A stretch of 64,000 bases of DNA from the NCBI RefSeq assembly GCF_000715075.1, contig NC_134087.1:110895161-110959160 (forward strand). The letters are read 5' to 3'. The translations under genes were made by a program, and so were the position numbers. Of the stretch, positions 34,457 through 46,951 are shown one piece after another; positions within the stretch are counted from its first letter, which is position 1, and every line of letters starts with the position of its first letter. The notes under the pieces were generated by a model. The model made no database searches. It saw nothing but the letters and a program-made list of their open reading frames with translations, and was not told the origin of the DNA. This DNA comes from Nicotiana tabacum (lineage: Eukaryota > Streptophyta > Magnoliopsida > Solanales > Solanaceae).

Positions 34457-34495
34457 TTTACGGCTTCGAATTGGGCAGAGTTCTGTGATTGATCC

Positions 34496-34506
34496 CTTTA
34501 TTTATC
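34496..34506 (-). promoter_or_regulatory. Possible TATA box of PH1
   Basis: GATAAATAAAG-like sequence on the minus strand about 40-50 bp upstream of the PH1 ATG. If used, the 5' leader would be very short, so this is weak. Confidence 0.3.
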
Positions 34507-34644
34507 GCCGGATACACGACGGAGCAGAAATCACTGTCAGCTTTGCTGTCACTGATAAATATTAGATCTTTTTTATTATTATTTATTCCGCGAAGCTTTC
34601 AGAAAAGTTAATTTTATTTTTATAAATTTATGTATTGTTCTGGT

Positions 34645-35510
34645 CAGGGGTATCAATGGTTCGGTTCAGACGGTTATTTCATAAAATTTGTACCATACCA
34701 TTTTTTCGATTATTCTATCATGTATAACCAAAATTAGACTTTTCAAAACTGTTCCAATCATATCGATTTTTCTTCGGTATCGGTACGGTTCGGTTAATTT
34801 TCGATATTTTTTTAAATATCATGTAAAATTCACTAGTAGAAGTAGAATGCAATAACATACGTTTTTATAGGATTTAGCAAAATTCTCTAGACATTTTTAC
34901 TATTTAAAGGGTGATAAATTAAAAAAAAAAAAGATGGCTAGAATATAGATCCATCAACTGTTCTACAACAACGTAAAAGAAATCAAACAAAGGCAAAGAA
35001 AATATAAATCACACGAGTTGAAAGATATACCAAGATGGGACTCAAGAATAAAGTCCATAGAAGATAAAATATTAAAAAAGATAAATCTAAATTATATGAA
35101 AGGAAACATATTCAATACATTGTAGTTTGCTACTCATAATCGATAAAATACTTTGTGTCTTGCTAATAAAGATACTTGAAATAACTTCGTTTAAGTAGAA
35201 GTAGCATATTAGGTTTTAGGAATTAGTATTTTGAGTTTAATTACTTGTTGGCTCGTAATAGTTTTCATAATTCCAAGGCCGAAAGAAAATTTAGTGCATT
35301 ATTATTTTTAAACTTACCAAATAAATATATTTTCCACATGTAAAATTTATTCGGTACGGTTCGGTATTTTTTTGGACTACCCTAATTATCGGTGCAGTTA
35401 TAGATTTATATAAAAACCTACGGTTTCTTAAAAGGAAACCTAAAAATCGGTTCGGTGCGGTATGATTCGGTCGGTTTAGTCGGTTTTCGAATATCCATTT
35501 ACACTCCTAG
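34645..35510. mobile_element. hAT-like non-autonomous element (GGTTCGGTTCG-rich)
   Basis: Ends CAGGGGTATCAATGG and (reverse complement of the right end) CTAGGAGTGTAAATGG form imperfect inverted repeats. GGTTCGGT- and CGGTACGGTTCGG-type words cluster near both ends around an AT-rich middle. Flanks TTCTGGTC and TTTTGGCC agree at six of eight bases, as for an old 8-bp hAT duplication. This end type is widespread in dicots. It encodes nothing and starts about 190 bp upstream of the PH1 ATG. Confidence 0.6.
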
Positions 35511-35581
35511 TTTTGGCCCTACTCGTTTAGGACTGTTTTCATTTTATTCGTCCCCAAGAAATTGACCTTTTCTCTACATTT

Positions 35582-35624
35582 AGGGGTAGCTTGATACCAT
35601 TCGTCGGAGAAAATAATATATGCA
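35582..35624. mobile_element. MITE, left end (split by the copia element)
   Basis: AGGGGTAGCTTGATACC is the left terminal repeat of a hAT-like MITE whose right part is at 53530-53943. The outer flank CTACATTT (35574-35581) matches TTACATTT (53944-53951) at seven of eight bases, so the two halves were one insertion before copia arrived. Confidence 0.68.
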
Positions 35625-35848
35625 TGTTATAAAATAAAAGCAATGCAGTAAAATGTAAATAAGAAGAGATAGAAAGAAGGAAGAAGTGTTTTCTTCTTTC
35701 ACTTTGGTGTATCTTTCTATTGTAATTACATGACCTTTTATAGGCATAAAAAGTAAAGATGATGGACATAAAGTAGGAGATTTAATCTTTAAGTTATTCA
35801 CAACATGGGCATCCAATATAACATCCAATGTACAAACTATTCATAACA
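35625..35848 (-). repeat. 3' LTR of the copia element (224 bp)
   Basis: On the plus strand it runs from TGTTATAAAATAAAAGC to TTCATAACA, with TGTTAT/ATAACA inverted ends. It matches 53318-53529 apart from eight transitions and one 12-bp insertion. Confidence 0.95.
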
Positions 35849-35862
35849 CCCCCTCCCCCCCC
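35849..35862 (-). other. Polypurine tract of the copia element
   Basis: On the minus strand GGGGGGGGAGGGGG directly abuts the 3' LTR, as expected for the plus-strand primer. Confidence 0.9.
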
Positions 35863-35927
35863 GGATGTCCATGTAAGATAATGTGTCTCATTAAGAACTT
35901 ACAAAAAAAATACTGGGATGTACATAG

Positions 35928-36446
35928 TTATTTATAATATGCATTGCTTGATGGCTCATTAAAAACCTTACCAGGAAAACTCAGTGGGATAAAACTTTGG
36001 TTAAGGAAAAGAGTGCAGCGTGTAGTTACTCCCCCTGATGAAAAATCACTTGATGTCTCAAAGACGACGCATTTTAATCTTATTAGCTTTTCAAATATTG
36101 AGGTTGGTAATGCCTTAGTGAACAGATCAGCCAAATTATCACTTGAACAAACTCGTTGTACATCTATTTCACCATTCTTCTGAAGATCATGAGTGAAAAA
36201 GAATTTCGGTGAAATGTATTTTGTTCTATCTCCTTTGATATATCCTCTTTTCAATTGAGTTATGCATGCAACATTGTCTTCATACAATATTGTTGGAATA
36301 TTCTCTTTCGAAAAAAAACCACATGTTTGTTGAATGTGTTGAGTTATAGATCTCAACCAAATGCATTCTCGACTTGCTTCGTGAATGGTTATTATCTCTG
36401 CATGATTTGAAGAAGTAGCACCATAGTTTGTTTTGTCAAACGCCAT
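35928..36446 (-). pseudogene. Copia RNase H
   Basis: The region encodes YEDNVACITQLKRGYIKGDR and SSDNLADLFTKALP, typical of copia RNase H near the pol C-terminus. It is in a different frame from the preceding segment (overlap 36392-36446), so one frameshift separates it from reverse transcriptase. Confidence 0.88.
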
Positions 36447-37483
36447 GATATGGTTGTACCTCCACTTGTAAATAAATAGCTTGATTGAGATCGACCTTTG
36501 TGTGGATCAGACAAATATCCTGTATCTGCATAACCAATCAATGATGGCTGGGATTTACTTGAATAAAATAAACCCATATCAATGGCCCCTTGGAGGTATC
36601 TTAATATATGTTTAATACCATTCCAGTGTCTTTGTGTTGGCGAAGAACTAAATCTTGCCAATAAGCTTACTGAGAAAGTTATATCTGGTCGGGAATTATT
36701 GGCAAGATACATTAATGCCTCAATTGCACTAAGATATGGTACTTCGGCACCAAGAAGCTCTTCATCATTTTCATGAGGTCGGAATGGATCTTTCTTTGAT
36801 CTTACAACCATCGAGGTACTCAATAGATGTGCTTTATCCATATAGAATCACTTTAAAATCTTTTCGGTGTATGTTGATTGATGGACAAATATTCCATCTT
36901 TCATATACTCAATTTGTAGACCAAGACAAAATTTTGTCTTTCCAAGATCTTTCATTTCAAATTCTTTCTTCAAACATTCTACTGATTTTGGAAGCTCCCC
37001 AGGAGTTCCAATGATATTTAAATCATCAACATACACGGCAATTATAACAAATTCAGATCCAGACCTTTTTATAAAGACATAAGGACAAATTGGATCATTC
37101 TTGTACCCTTCTTTCAACAGGTATTCACTTAGGTGATTGTACCATATACGACCTGATTGTTTCAATCCGTATAAAAACTTCTGAAGCTTTATTGAAAAAG
37201 TTTCTCGAAAACTTTTATATGCTTCTGGCACTTTAAATCTCTCATGTACTTTCATAAAAATTTCGTTGTCTAATGATCCATACAAATAGGTTGTAACAAT
37301 ATCCACTAGATGCATATCAAGTTTTTCTTGCACTGCTATATTTATGAGATACCTAAAGGTGATAGCATCTACTACAGGAGAATATGTCTCCATATAATCA
37401 ATTTCAAGCCTTTGGGAAAACCCTTGTGCCACAAGTTGCGCTTTATATCTAACGACTTCATTTTTATCATTTCGTTTTTGCAC
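36392..37483 (-). pseudogene. Copia reverse transcriptase
   Basis: Motifs in order are YKAQLVAQGFSQRLEIDYME then TYSPV, LYGLKQSGRIWYN, a catalytic YVDD (37022-37033) with both Asp kept, and PDITFSVSLLARFSSSPTQR. A stop at about 36845 splits it between ILK and MDKAHLLST. Upstream, in-frame TGA codons near 37490 and 37600 stand where relatives have Trp, in the entry region (PKWKDAI, KPVGYK). Confidence 0.92.
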
Positions 37484-37489
37484 AAAAAC

Positions 37490-38220
37490 TCATTTATACC
37501 CTACTGGCTTTATGCCTTCAAGTGTTCGAACTATGAGTCCGAAGACTTTACGTTTTCCAAGTGAAGTTAACTCTGCCTGGATAGCGTCTTTCCATTTTGG
37601 TCAATCATTTCTCTGTCTACATTCATTGACAGATTTTGGTTCAAGATCCTTATCTTGTTGCATTATTTCAACAACAATATTATAAGCAAAAATGTTATCG
37701 ATAACAATATTATTTCGGTTCCGTATTTTCCCGGTTGAGACGTAACTTATTGATATCTCTTCATTCTCATTATTTTCAGGTACCTGGACCTCCCCTAAGA
37801 TTTTATCATTTGTTACGTCTTGGGGCTCTTCTTGAGCCACTACCTCTGTGTTATGTTCACTTTGATCACTTGCTCCTTTACTTCTTCGAGGATTTTTATC
37901 TTTAGAACCGATTGATCTACCACGTTTCAAGTATGGCTTAGACTCATTTGCTTTAATTAATTGTCCTACCGGGATATCAACTCGAATTGGAGCATTAGCA
38001 GCTGGAATATGTGACTTAGTCACCCTTGGTAGGTCAGTGAATGCATCTGGCAATTGATTTGCAATATTTTGTAAATGAATAATCTTTTGAATCTCTTGTT
38101 CACATTGATTTGTTCGAGGATCTAAATGAGATAGTGATAATGCATTCCAATCTATCTTCTTTTTCAGCTGCTTATTTTCTCCCTCTAATGTTGGATATAT
38201 TGATTCATCAAAATGGAAAT
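37490..38220 (-). pseudogene. Copia integrase-to-reverse-transcriptase linker
   Basis: A charged segment (for example KRGRSIGSKDKNPRRSKG near 37900) links integrase to reverse transcriptase. Its upstream end reads HFDESIYPTLEG, the continuation of the integrase C-terminus at 40651, so only the solo LTR separates them. 37601-38053 is open; stops and frame changes lie on both sides. Confidence 0.82.
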
Positions 38221-40650
38221 TGTAAGCACGTGATTTTTGCCCTATATGAAATACTCCTATAAAATCCCAAGAAAATAGATTTTTTGTTAATTATTTGACA
38301 TTTTAGAAATTCTTGTAGAGTTTTTTTTAATTATTTGCATTTTTGTACATGTTTAAGTTTTATTTAAATTATGAAAAATACCCAAAAAAATATCACTCAT
38401 GGCATTTAGGATTTATTTTTACATTTTTAGAATTAATCATAATCATTTGCTTTATAAAAAAAATGAAAAGTACAAAAATGCTTCATTTGTACACTTTTCC
38501 TTTTATTTATTTTTTCTCCTTTAGTTTAGGATTTAAGTGATGTTTATAATTTTTATAATTAGTTATTTACTTCAAATTTCACACTTTGGACAATTTAGCA
38601 TTTTTTAATTTGTAGGATTTTAATTAAAAGAAAAGGAAATAAAAGAAAATCTGGTTTTGGGCCTTCCTAATTAAATCTCCCCAGCCCAATTAGATTCCTC
38701 CATAACCCAATTCCAATACTATCCATTGCCCATTACCCATTACCTTACCTCCTACATATAAGAATATATTGAGGAAACCTAAAAAACACACATTATCAGA
38801 AGAAGATCCCCTCCCATAGACAAAGACGAACGACGCTTCATCCTTCTCCAAAAAAGGAGAAAATAATCGGACCCTCCCCATTTTCTTTGATGAACCTAAG
38901 CGTCGTTTTTCCCCTTTCATCTTCTTCCTCATTTTTCTGACCTTTCCCACTTCAACAAAGACTAGAGATGAGACCCCTCACACATTAGACATTAGAGACA
39001 CAAAAAAAAATCAGAAGAATAGACCCTTCCTTTCTAAAGCTAACAGCCACATTTTTCAAAATCCCAAAAAAAGGAGCAAAGAACATCAACAACCGGGTCT
39101 GGATCTGATCGAAAAAGATCTGTCCAGCGACCCTCCGTTGATACCCGGCGAGACAGAGTAAACTCAGCTGAAACATCTTTTAAAAAAACAGATCTAAAAA
39201 AAATACGAAAAATGGCTCCGAAAAAGAATAATAACATGGTTAGCTTTCTCGGTTCAAAACTCTGTTGATTGTTGTTGATTCGCGCTACTAATGTTGTTGG
39301 GATCTAGTATGTTGAGCTTCATCCTTAAAAGATTCAAGCCTTTACTTGGCACTTTGCTATAATTTCACACTTTAGGCATTCTTCAATCTCATACTTATTG
39401 CGTACACAGTATATATCACATATTTTGCATTTGGATGGCATTTTTATGACGCGCCAATTGGAATCCTGTCGTATCTAATTAAAAGCTTTTCTCGTGACCA
39501 AAGTTATTCCCCATTTGTTATATTGTTGTTTATTATTATTTTAAACCTTTAGTAGCCGAAGCATGAATAGTCCAAATTCGTATATGTCTTTCATTCAATG
39601 TTTCTTTCATTTCCGTTTTTGGTCGTAATTTGCATAAGTTGGTTTTAAGTTTTTTTTTTGTTTGTTTGTTAACATTAGTAAAGGAGGTAATGATGGATCC
39701 GTGATTAATGTTTTGGATTTTTTAAAGATAAGGGTTTGGGGTTTGGTATCACAAAATGCGTTTGGACTATTCAGTCAACTGAGTTTGGATTAGAGCATTG
39801 TGCCAGACTTTTATTTTTAGCTCCCAAGCCAAATGATAATCAAAATTCGTAAGCTAGCCTATCTTTCTCTATATTTACTCTATTTCCTCCATAATATTAT
39901 CCATAATCAAAAACCCTGCAATAATCTCAAAGTAGTCTAGAAAACAATAATATGAATATCCGTAGTTTACTTTAGTTGAGTACAATAGTCTTGAAATAAT
40001 TTGGGGCATGCCGTGCCAAATAAAATTTCAAAATGCATGGTCCTCATTTAATTAATTTTAATCCTTAGAAATCGAGGCGTGCCATTTAGTTGAATTTCCA
40101 TGGCCCTCGCAAAGCTGAAACGCGTAGTTGCTTTAAGCGCGTTATTTCAATAATATTACCTTCCTAAACTCGGGTGTGCATTTCATGTGACCCAAATCCA
40201 AATCTTAACAACGTTGAATAAAATGTGTTTCGAATTGCGGGTGTATTTCATGTGGCGCGATCCAAAGACATGTTTCAAACGTCGTTAAATCTTCTTTAAA
40301 ATAATTAAAAGCGGGTTGAATAAGTTTAAATGTACCATAGGCTAAAACATGTATTAAAATTAGATAATAGGCCAATTATGATAGTTTAAGCGACCGTGCT
40401 AGAACCACGGAATCCGGGGGTGCCTAACACCTTCCCTCGGGTTAACAGAATTCCTTATTCAGAATTTCTGGTTCGCAGACTTCAAAAGGAAAGTCGAATT
40501 TTCCTCGATTTGGGATTTAAAAAATAAACCGGTGACTTGGGAAACCAAATACTATGAATTGAATAAATAATCCCATTTCGAATAATGTCACTTAAATTGG
40601 AAAAAACTCCCTTGTACTACCTTCGGGTGTGTAAAAAAGGAGGTGTGACA
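38221..40650 (+). mobile_element. Solo LTR, Tat/Ogre-like, inside copia pol (2.4 kb)
   Basis: It starts TGTAAGCACGTGATTTTTGC and ends GGAGGTGTGACA. Flanks GAAAT (38216-38220) and GCAAT (40651-40655) form a 5-bp duplication with one mismatch. The copia frame reads through when the LTR is disregarded. A TATA-like ACATATAAG near 38754 fits a plus-strand promoter, and GGGTGCCTAACACCTTCCC near 40419 is typical of the family's U5. Its last 14 bases recur at 43081-43094, where an internal Ogre-like region begins, so both belong to the same or closely related families. Confidence 0.88.
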
Positions 40651-41607
40651 GCAATCAGAAAATCTTGCCGTAAATAAATCTCCAGTCATCGGCTCTAGAT
40701 ATTTTATAATAGAAGGAGATTCATATCCAACATATATCCCCAACCCTCTTTGAGGACCCATCTTTGTGCGTTGTGGTGGAGCAATTGGAACATATATCGC
40801 ACAACCAAAGATCCTAAGATGGGAAATATTTGGCTCCTGACCAAAAGGCAATTGCAATGGGGAGACTTTATGATAACTTGTGGGCCTTATCCGCACAAGT
40901 GCTACTGAAATGGGAAGTTTTGTTCTCACAAGCATTGGTCTAGAAATTAATTGGAGGCGTTTGATCAAAGATTCTGCTAGACCATTTTTTGTATGAACAT
41001 GAGCAACCGAATGCTCAATTGTTATCCCAGTTGAAATACAATAATCATTAAAGGCTTGGGATATAAACTCATCAGCATTATCAAGACGAATTGTCTTAAT
41101 TGCATAATCTGGAAATTGTGATCTTAGCTTTATTATTTGAGCCAACAAACTTGCAAATGTCATATTGCGAGTTTATAGTAAGCACACATGTGACCATATT
41201 ATAGATGCATCTACCAAAACCATATAATATTTGAATGGTCCACATGGAGGGTGAATGGGCCCACATATATCACTCTGTATACGTTCCAGAAATGCAGGGG
41301 ATTCCATCCTAACTTTAATAGTTGATAGTCTAATAATTAATTTTCCTTGAGAACATGCAGCACAAGAGAATTCCTTAAATTGAAGAAGCTTCTGATTCTT
41401 CATTGCATGCCCATGTGAATTCTCAATTATTTTACGCATCATATTAGAACCAGGATGGCCCAACCGGTCATGCCACATAATAAAATTATCTTGATTAGTA
41501 AACTTCTCATTTACTATGGCATGTGTTTCAATCCTGCTAATACTTGTGTAGTATAAGCCGGAGGAAAGAGCATGTAACATTTCAAGCACATATTTCTTAC
41601 CGAACAT
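40651..41607 (-). pseudogene. Copia integrase
   Basis: The N-terminal zinc-binding region is visible (WHDRLGHPGSNM ... CAACSQGKL, 41607-41340). The catalytic core has IQSDICGPI, KTIRLDNADEF and NGLAESLIKR, with 35 residues between the last Asp and Glu, so the DD35E triad is kept. A stop near 41165 splits the core. The C-terminus reaches ARFSDC at the solo-LTR edge. Confidence 0.92.
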
Positions 41608-41940
41608 TATTGTAGTAATATAAAGATATATTCAATCTTTTCATCATTTGTAGTCTCAATATGATAGCCATTTTGGCGAATATCTTTGAAACTTAATAAG
41701 TTTCTTTGAGATTTACCACAATATAGTGCTTCATCAATAGCCAAATTTGTTCCTCCTAGTAGTAATAAATTGGTTCTTCCAGAACCTTCAATTAATCTTG
41801 TACTACCGGATATTGTATTAACATTCGCTTCTTTCATTACCAAATAAGAGAAATATCTCTTATCTTTTAAAATAGTGTATGTTATAGCACTATCTAGAAG
41901 ACATATCCAATTGAAGACTGGAGAATTTTCATATTCTTCA
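41608..41940 (-). pseudogene. Copia protease
   Basis: LLDSAITYTILKDKRYFS is the decayed counterpart of the copia protease active site (LDSGAT in relatives), the Gly being lost. GGTNLAIDEALYCGKSQRNL and LLSFKDIRQNGYHI follow. A partial second copy, cut after LIEGSGRANLLLLG, lies at 51269-51480. Confidence 0.78.
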
Positions 41941-43084
41941 TAAAAAAAGACAAATAATACATCATAAAAAATATGAAAGACAAGCAGAAAAAAAAAACAT
42001 TAAGAAATGCATTAGGAATGTAGAAACTAGCAACATGTGATGCATTAGGAAAATACACTCAAGAAAAATAAACTAATTGCAAACATAAAAATAACAACTT
42101 TTATAGCTTCATTCCCCAGTAAGATGATTAGTTCTTCAGTCAATATCCTCAAAGAAGTCTCTAGCTTCTAAATGAGTAATATTTGTTAGGCCTTCAAAAT
42201 CATCATCTTTATATGCAAGATGTGCCTTAGAATTATATTTGTTTGAGGGACCTACTTCATCATCATTATTTTGAAAGGTCAAATGTGCCTCCACATTATT
42301 TTCTTTTTTCCTGAGGGAGGCTTGATAAAGTTTGACAAAATGTTCTGGCGTACGACAAATGCGTGCCCAATGACCTCTCATACCACATCGGTGACACATA
42401 CTAGTTTTACCTTTTGAATGATTAATTTGAGAACCCTTATTGTTCTCCAATTTATTTCCACCATAATGACGATAATTGTTTCGCCCCCTGCCACGTCCAC
42501 GTTTACGACCATGTCCACGACCACGGTAATTATTTTGTTTTCTTTCAAACTTGGCATATGCTGCTACAGCATTCACTTCCGGAAATGAAGCTGACACAGT
42601 GGGACGGTCTTCATGATTTTTCATTAATAGAGTATTATTTTGCTCGACCACAAGTAGGCATGTGATTAACTCAGAATATTTCTTAAAACCTTTTTCACGG
42701 TATTGTTGTTGTAGCACCACATTTGATGCGTGAAAAGTAGAAAATGTTTTTTCCAATAAGTCTTCATCTATGATAGTGTCTCCACATAATTTTAATAGAG
42801 AACTTACTTTAAAGATAGCAGAATTATACTCACTTACGGTTTTAAAGTCTTGCAATCTTAAATGTATCCACTCATACCGAGTTTTCGGTAATACCGTAAG
42901 TTTTAGGTGGTCATACCGATCCTTCAAATTAATCCATAATTCAAGTGGATCTTTTATGGTTAAATATTTAGTTTTTAACCCTTCATGTAGATGATGACGA
43001 AGGAAAATCATGGCCTTCGCTTTATCCTGATTTGATGCTTCATTTCCTTGTATAATAGTATTTCCAAGACCTTTAGCGTCAAGG
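41754..43084 (-). repeat. 1.33-kb copia segment, left copy (protease to mid-gag)
   Basis: It matches 51269-52596 with about 23 substitutions by hand count (near 1.7 percent) and a few small indels. This copy is continuous with copia integrase on its left. On its right it runs into the Ogre-like fragment at AAGG (43081-43084), a microhomology shared by both sequences. Confidence 0.93.
42136..43084 (-). pseudogene. Copia gag, left copy, N-terminus missing
   Basis: From LDAKGLGNTIIQGNEASNQD onward it encodes the copia gag domain (YEWIHLRLQDFKTVSEYNSA), an Arg/Gly-rich run and the zinc knuckle CHRCGMRGHWARIC, to the stop at 42136. The true N-terminus is replaced by about 13 codons read from the Ogre-like leader. 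The better N-terminus is in the right copy. Confidence 0.9.
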
Positions 43085-43094
43085 AGGTGTGACA

Positions 43095-45121
43095 GCTCCG
43101 GCGACTCTGCTGGGGACGCCAAACCCAGAACTTCGGTTCAGGGTTTAAGAATTCGAGCTTAGGATAGCTATTATGATTGGCTTTATCTGTTATCTGATTT
43201 TCCTACATGTTTGAGCCTAATGTGCTAAATGCTTTTACCGCTTTGATATTCTGTGAACTGTATATAAACTGCTACGAAACCCTTCCTCTCTCTAAGTCTT
43301 CTAAATCATGGAGAAGGGTGCACTTCGTGTGACTTCTCCTCTATCTAGAGTCTTATCCCATTTTAGAACGAGGTTCGGACAAGTTGCTAAGCCGGTGAAG
43401 CTTCTGTATTCCCGGTACGCTCCCCCTCCCCCCGGCTCGAGTTGTCCTCTCGGGTAAGCCAGGTCTAGAACAATAAACCCAGGTTTTAAACCTAGTATAA
43501 CAAAGCCTCATGTCGGATCCCCAGTAGGAACGTTTGTTTGCATCATGTGCATTTGACTTAGGAGGCTCAACACAGGGGTTGAGTCTGTCTAGGACAGGTG
43601 TACCTGAAATGTAAGACCATCCTGATGCATTCTACTCGCTACTTGTGCATTTATTTGCTTCGGATTTGCATGTTGACTGGCTTGTGGCTAATAGAAGAAA
43701 TTGGGAAAAGAAAATAGCAGTGTGAGGGCTCAGAGAGATAGTTACTTGTTTTGAGAAATCAGTGTCCAAAATATACTGAAACTCTGCCAAAATTTTGAAG
43801 AAAAAAAAGAGAAAAGAAAAAGAAAGTTTTGTCTTTAGAATTAGTTGGTTTTCATTTTGTCAAATCTGACCGAACTACGCTGGTCTGATTCCCACCGGAT
43901 GTGAGATACGTAGGCAAACCTCATCGGTTCCGACCCCAATTTTCAAAAAAATCCAAAAAAAAATTCATTAGTTCCTTCTTTAGAAATTTTTCCTTAGAAA
44001 ATTCAAATAAAAAAAAGAAGTTTTTAAAAACTCAAAAAAAAAAGTAGTGTCCTTCTTTCTGAAGTTTTTCATACGGAAAAAGAAATAAAAAGAAAATCAA
44101 TAAAAATCAAAATCCAAAATACGGGTTTCCTTCATTTCGAGTTATTTTTCCCAAAAATTCAAAAAAAAAAATCAAAATAAAAAAAATACTCTTTAGATGT
44201 CTTTCTTTTGTAAATGTCCATAAAAAAAATTTGAAAAAAAATTAAGTCCAAAAATATTTTCGCCTTTCTTTAGAAGTGCTTTTGTAAATAAATAAATAAA
44301 AAACTCAGAAATCCAAAACATTTCTTAAAAGTCTCTCTTTCGAAAATTAAGAGGCAACATTCAAAATCCAAAAATATTTTCTTTTCTTCATTAGAAAAAA
44401 GAGAAACTGAATGAAAATTCAAACAAAAATATTTTCTTTTTACTTTTAAAATTCCCAAAGTTCAAATCAAAAGCACATGGATTTTTAGAAGTCTTTCTTT
44501 CAAAAACAAAACAAAAATCAAATTTCAAAAGCAAAAAATCAAAAATATTTCCTTTTTTCTTTTAAAGCATTTCTTTCAAAAATTTCAACCAAAAAAAAGT
44601 TAGTTTATTTACTCCATTTTCGATCTTCCCGAACTACGCAAGATATGATTCATGCAGGGTCATGATACGTAGGCAATCCCCATCGGATTCGATCATAGCT
44701 ATAAAATAAATTGAGTGAAAAATAAACTGTAAAAAAAGAGAAAGAAAATTGAGTGAAAAAGAGAAAAAGAAAAAATAGTGAAAAAAAGAGAGTGACAAAA
44801 AATGAAAGAGTGAAAAAAAAAAGAAAAAAAAAAGAGTGCCAAAAGATAAAGGAGCGACAAAAACAAGAGTGATTAAAGAGACAGAAATGAAGAAAAGAGG
44901 TACAAAGTGAAAAGGGCTAGTTAAGGCCGGGATGAAACATGCAACCGTTCAAACACACGGTAGAAGCGTTTAACTATTAGGTGCATTGCATCCCAACGTG
45001 CGATTTTCAATATGTTAAATGTTTCAAAACTGACAAGGTTGTTGGATGTGCAAGCATTTAGCCAGGTTTTGGTGGTTGGTTTTGTTGGTAGTCTAGTCTC
45101 CCCTCCTTTACAAAGGCACAT
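43095..45121 (+). other. Ogre-like leader with primer region
   Basis: It starts GCTCCGGCGACTCTGCTGGG at the LTR edge, the usual place and form of the primer site in Tat/Ogre elements; I do not name the tRNA. Two copies of a GAACTACG...GATACGTAGGCA block occur at 43870-43915 and 44630-44677. A-rich tracts fill 43930-44620, and GAGTGAAAAA-like purine runs fill 44700-44900. Confidence 0.7.
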
Positions 45122-46951
45122 ATGGCCTCCGCAAGCAATCTACCAATCATCGGTCCTGAGGATAGCCCAGCATCGGCTATTCTACAGCTAGAATCAGCAG
45201 CTGCTGAAGAGAACAAGATGTTGCGTCTCCGCATATGGAAAATGTGGGACGCCTGGTCTAATGGTAGGGAATCGCCAAGTGCAATTCCTGGGTTCCCTGA
45301 ATTGATCCCCAGGTCAGGTGAGGTTACCAATTCCATTGTGCCCAACCCGCTCATCCCATGCGGGCACCCTCCAATGCCTTTCAATGATCCTGGCATGTCT
45401 TCTATGGTTCGCCCCCAGGCACCGGCTTCAAAGGCACCACCTCCAATGTTCATCTTTCAAGGTCCACAGCTTCAACCAGAAATGACATATGTGACCCCAG
45501 ACTCTTTCACTCAACCTTCGCAAAATGACCTCTCGGCGGAGCAAGAAAAGGTTGTTGAAAATCCCGAGCAAGAGGAAATGGCTCGGAAGAAGAAGAGACT
45601 AGAACAAAGCCTGAAAAACATGCAAGGTCTGAGTGGCCAAAAGAGTATGTCATACTCTGACCTCTGTATCTTTCTCTATGTCCACGTGCCAGTTGGGTTC
45701 AAGATGCCAAAATTTGAAAAGTACGATAGGCACGGAAACCCGGTCGCTCATCTGAAACGATACTGTAACCAGTTGAGGGGTTCTGGTGGGAAAGAGGAGT
45801 TGCTAATGGCCTATTTCGGGGAAAGCCTCACCGGAATCGCTTCTGAGTGGTATACAGATCAAGAAACTACTCATTGGCACGTGTGGGACGATATGGCCCG
45901 AGATTTTGTTCGCTAGTTCCAGTATAATGTGGACATCGCTCCCAACAGAAACACTTTGTCCAAATTGAAATCGAATATCACGGAAAGCTTCCGCGAATAT
46001 GCTGTCAAATGGCGTGAGCAAGCTGCAAGGATAAAGGCTTCGATGGACGAAGTTGAAATGGTCACGATCTTTCTGCAGGCCCAAGAGGCTGACTACTTCC
46101 AGAACATGATGACCGCTATGGGTAGGCCGTTCGCTGAGGCTATCAAAATTGGGGAAATGGTTGAAAACGGTTTAAAATGGGGCCGAATCTTGAGTCATGC
46201 TACCTTTAAGGCCACATCACAGGCTGCTCAGAATGGTTTGCTGGAGGGTTTGATGAACAGAAATGGGTTCGAAGAGGGAGCCATGATGGTGTCAAGCTCG
46301 AGGGGGGCCCACAGGTCATTCAGCCAATCATATGTGTCTCCTATCGTCCCACCACATTATTATCCCCTTCAAGATGATTCTTATGTCGTGGCACCGCCTC
46401 CCTATGAGGTGATGAGTGCGCAATCTTACATGCAGCCACAACATTATACACAAAATCGAGCTCCAACTCCCATAAATGTACATCCTTACCAAGCTCCATA
46501 TATTCCCCAACCAGATCTTCCCCAGTACAATCCTCGCCCAAGAGAGCCTTTCAGAAAGAATTAGTTCACCCCTATTGGTGAATCGTATTCAAGCTTGTTC
46601 CAAAAGCTAATCAGGCTAAATCTATTGCAGCTAGTGGCCCCAAACCGGTCGAACCCCGAGTCCCCCTCGCACCGAGCTGATGCTATATGTGAATACCACT
46701 CTGGAGCAGTGGGACACAGTACAGAGGACTGTTGGACCCTCAAAAGGGCAATTGAGGGTTTGATTGAAGTTGAAAGAATTATTTTTCGGGATGAAGAAGC
46801 TCCTGATGTAATGAACAATCTGTGGCCTGCCTACAACATCAGGCCAATAGTCAGAATGATTTGTGAAGTTGAGGAATTTGATCCGGCATTGAAGGCCATT
46901 GCAGCCATTGCCGAGCACGGAGAAAATCTAGAAAATGATCGCCAAACATGA
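45122..46951 (+). pseudogene. Ogre/Tat-like gag with two in-frame stops
   Basis: One frame runs 45122-46951 and is broken only by TAG at 45914-45916 and TAG at 46562-46564. The gag domain is clear (GNPVAHLKRYCNQLRGSGGK, then EELLMAYFGESLTGIASEWY). After a Pro/Tyr/Gln-rich stretch, a C-x2-H-x5-H-x4-C motif appears (CEYHSGAVGHSTEDC, about 46688-46732), typical of this lineage. The start at 45122 is the first Met of the open frame. With the stops read as sense it would be about 610 residues. Confidence 0.88.

Noticed and set aside
46328..46541. Minus-strand frames across the Ogre-like gag
   Set aside because: Antisense shadows of the gag frame.
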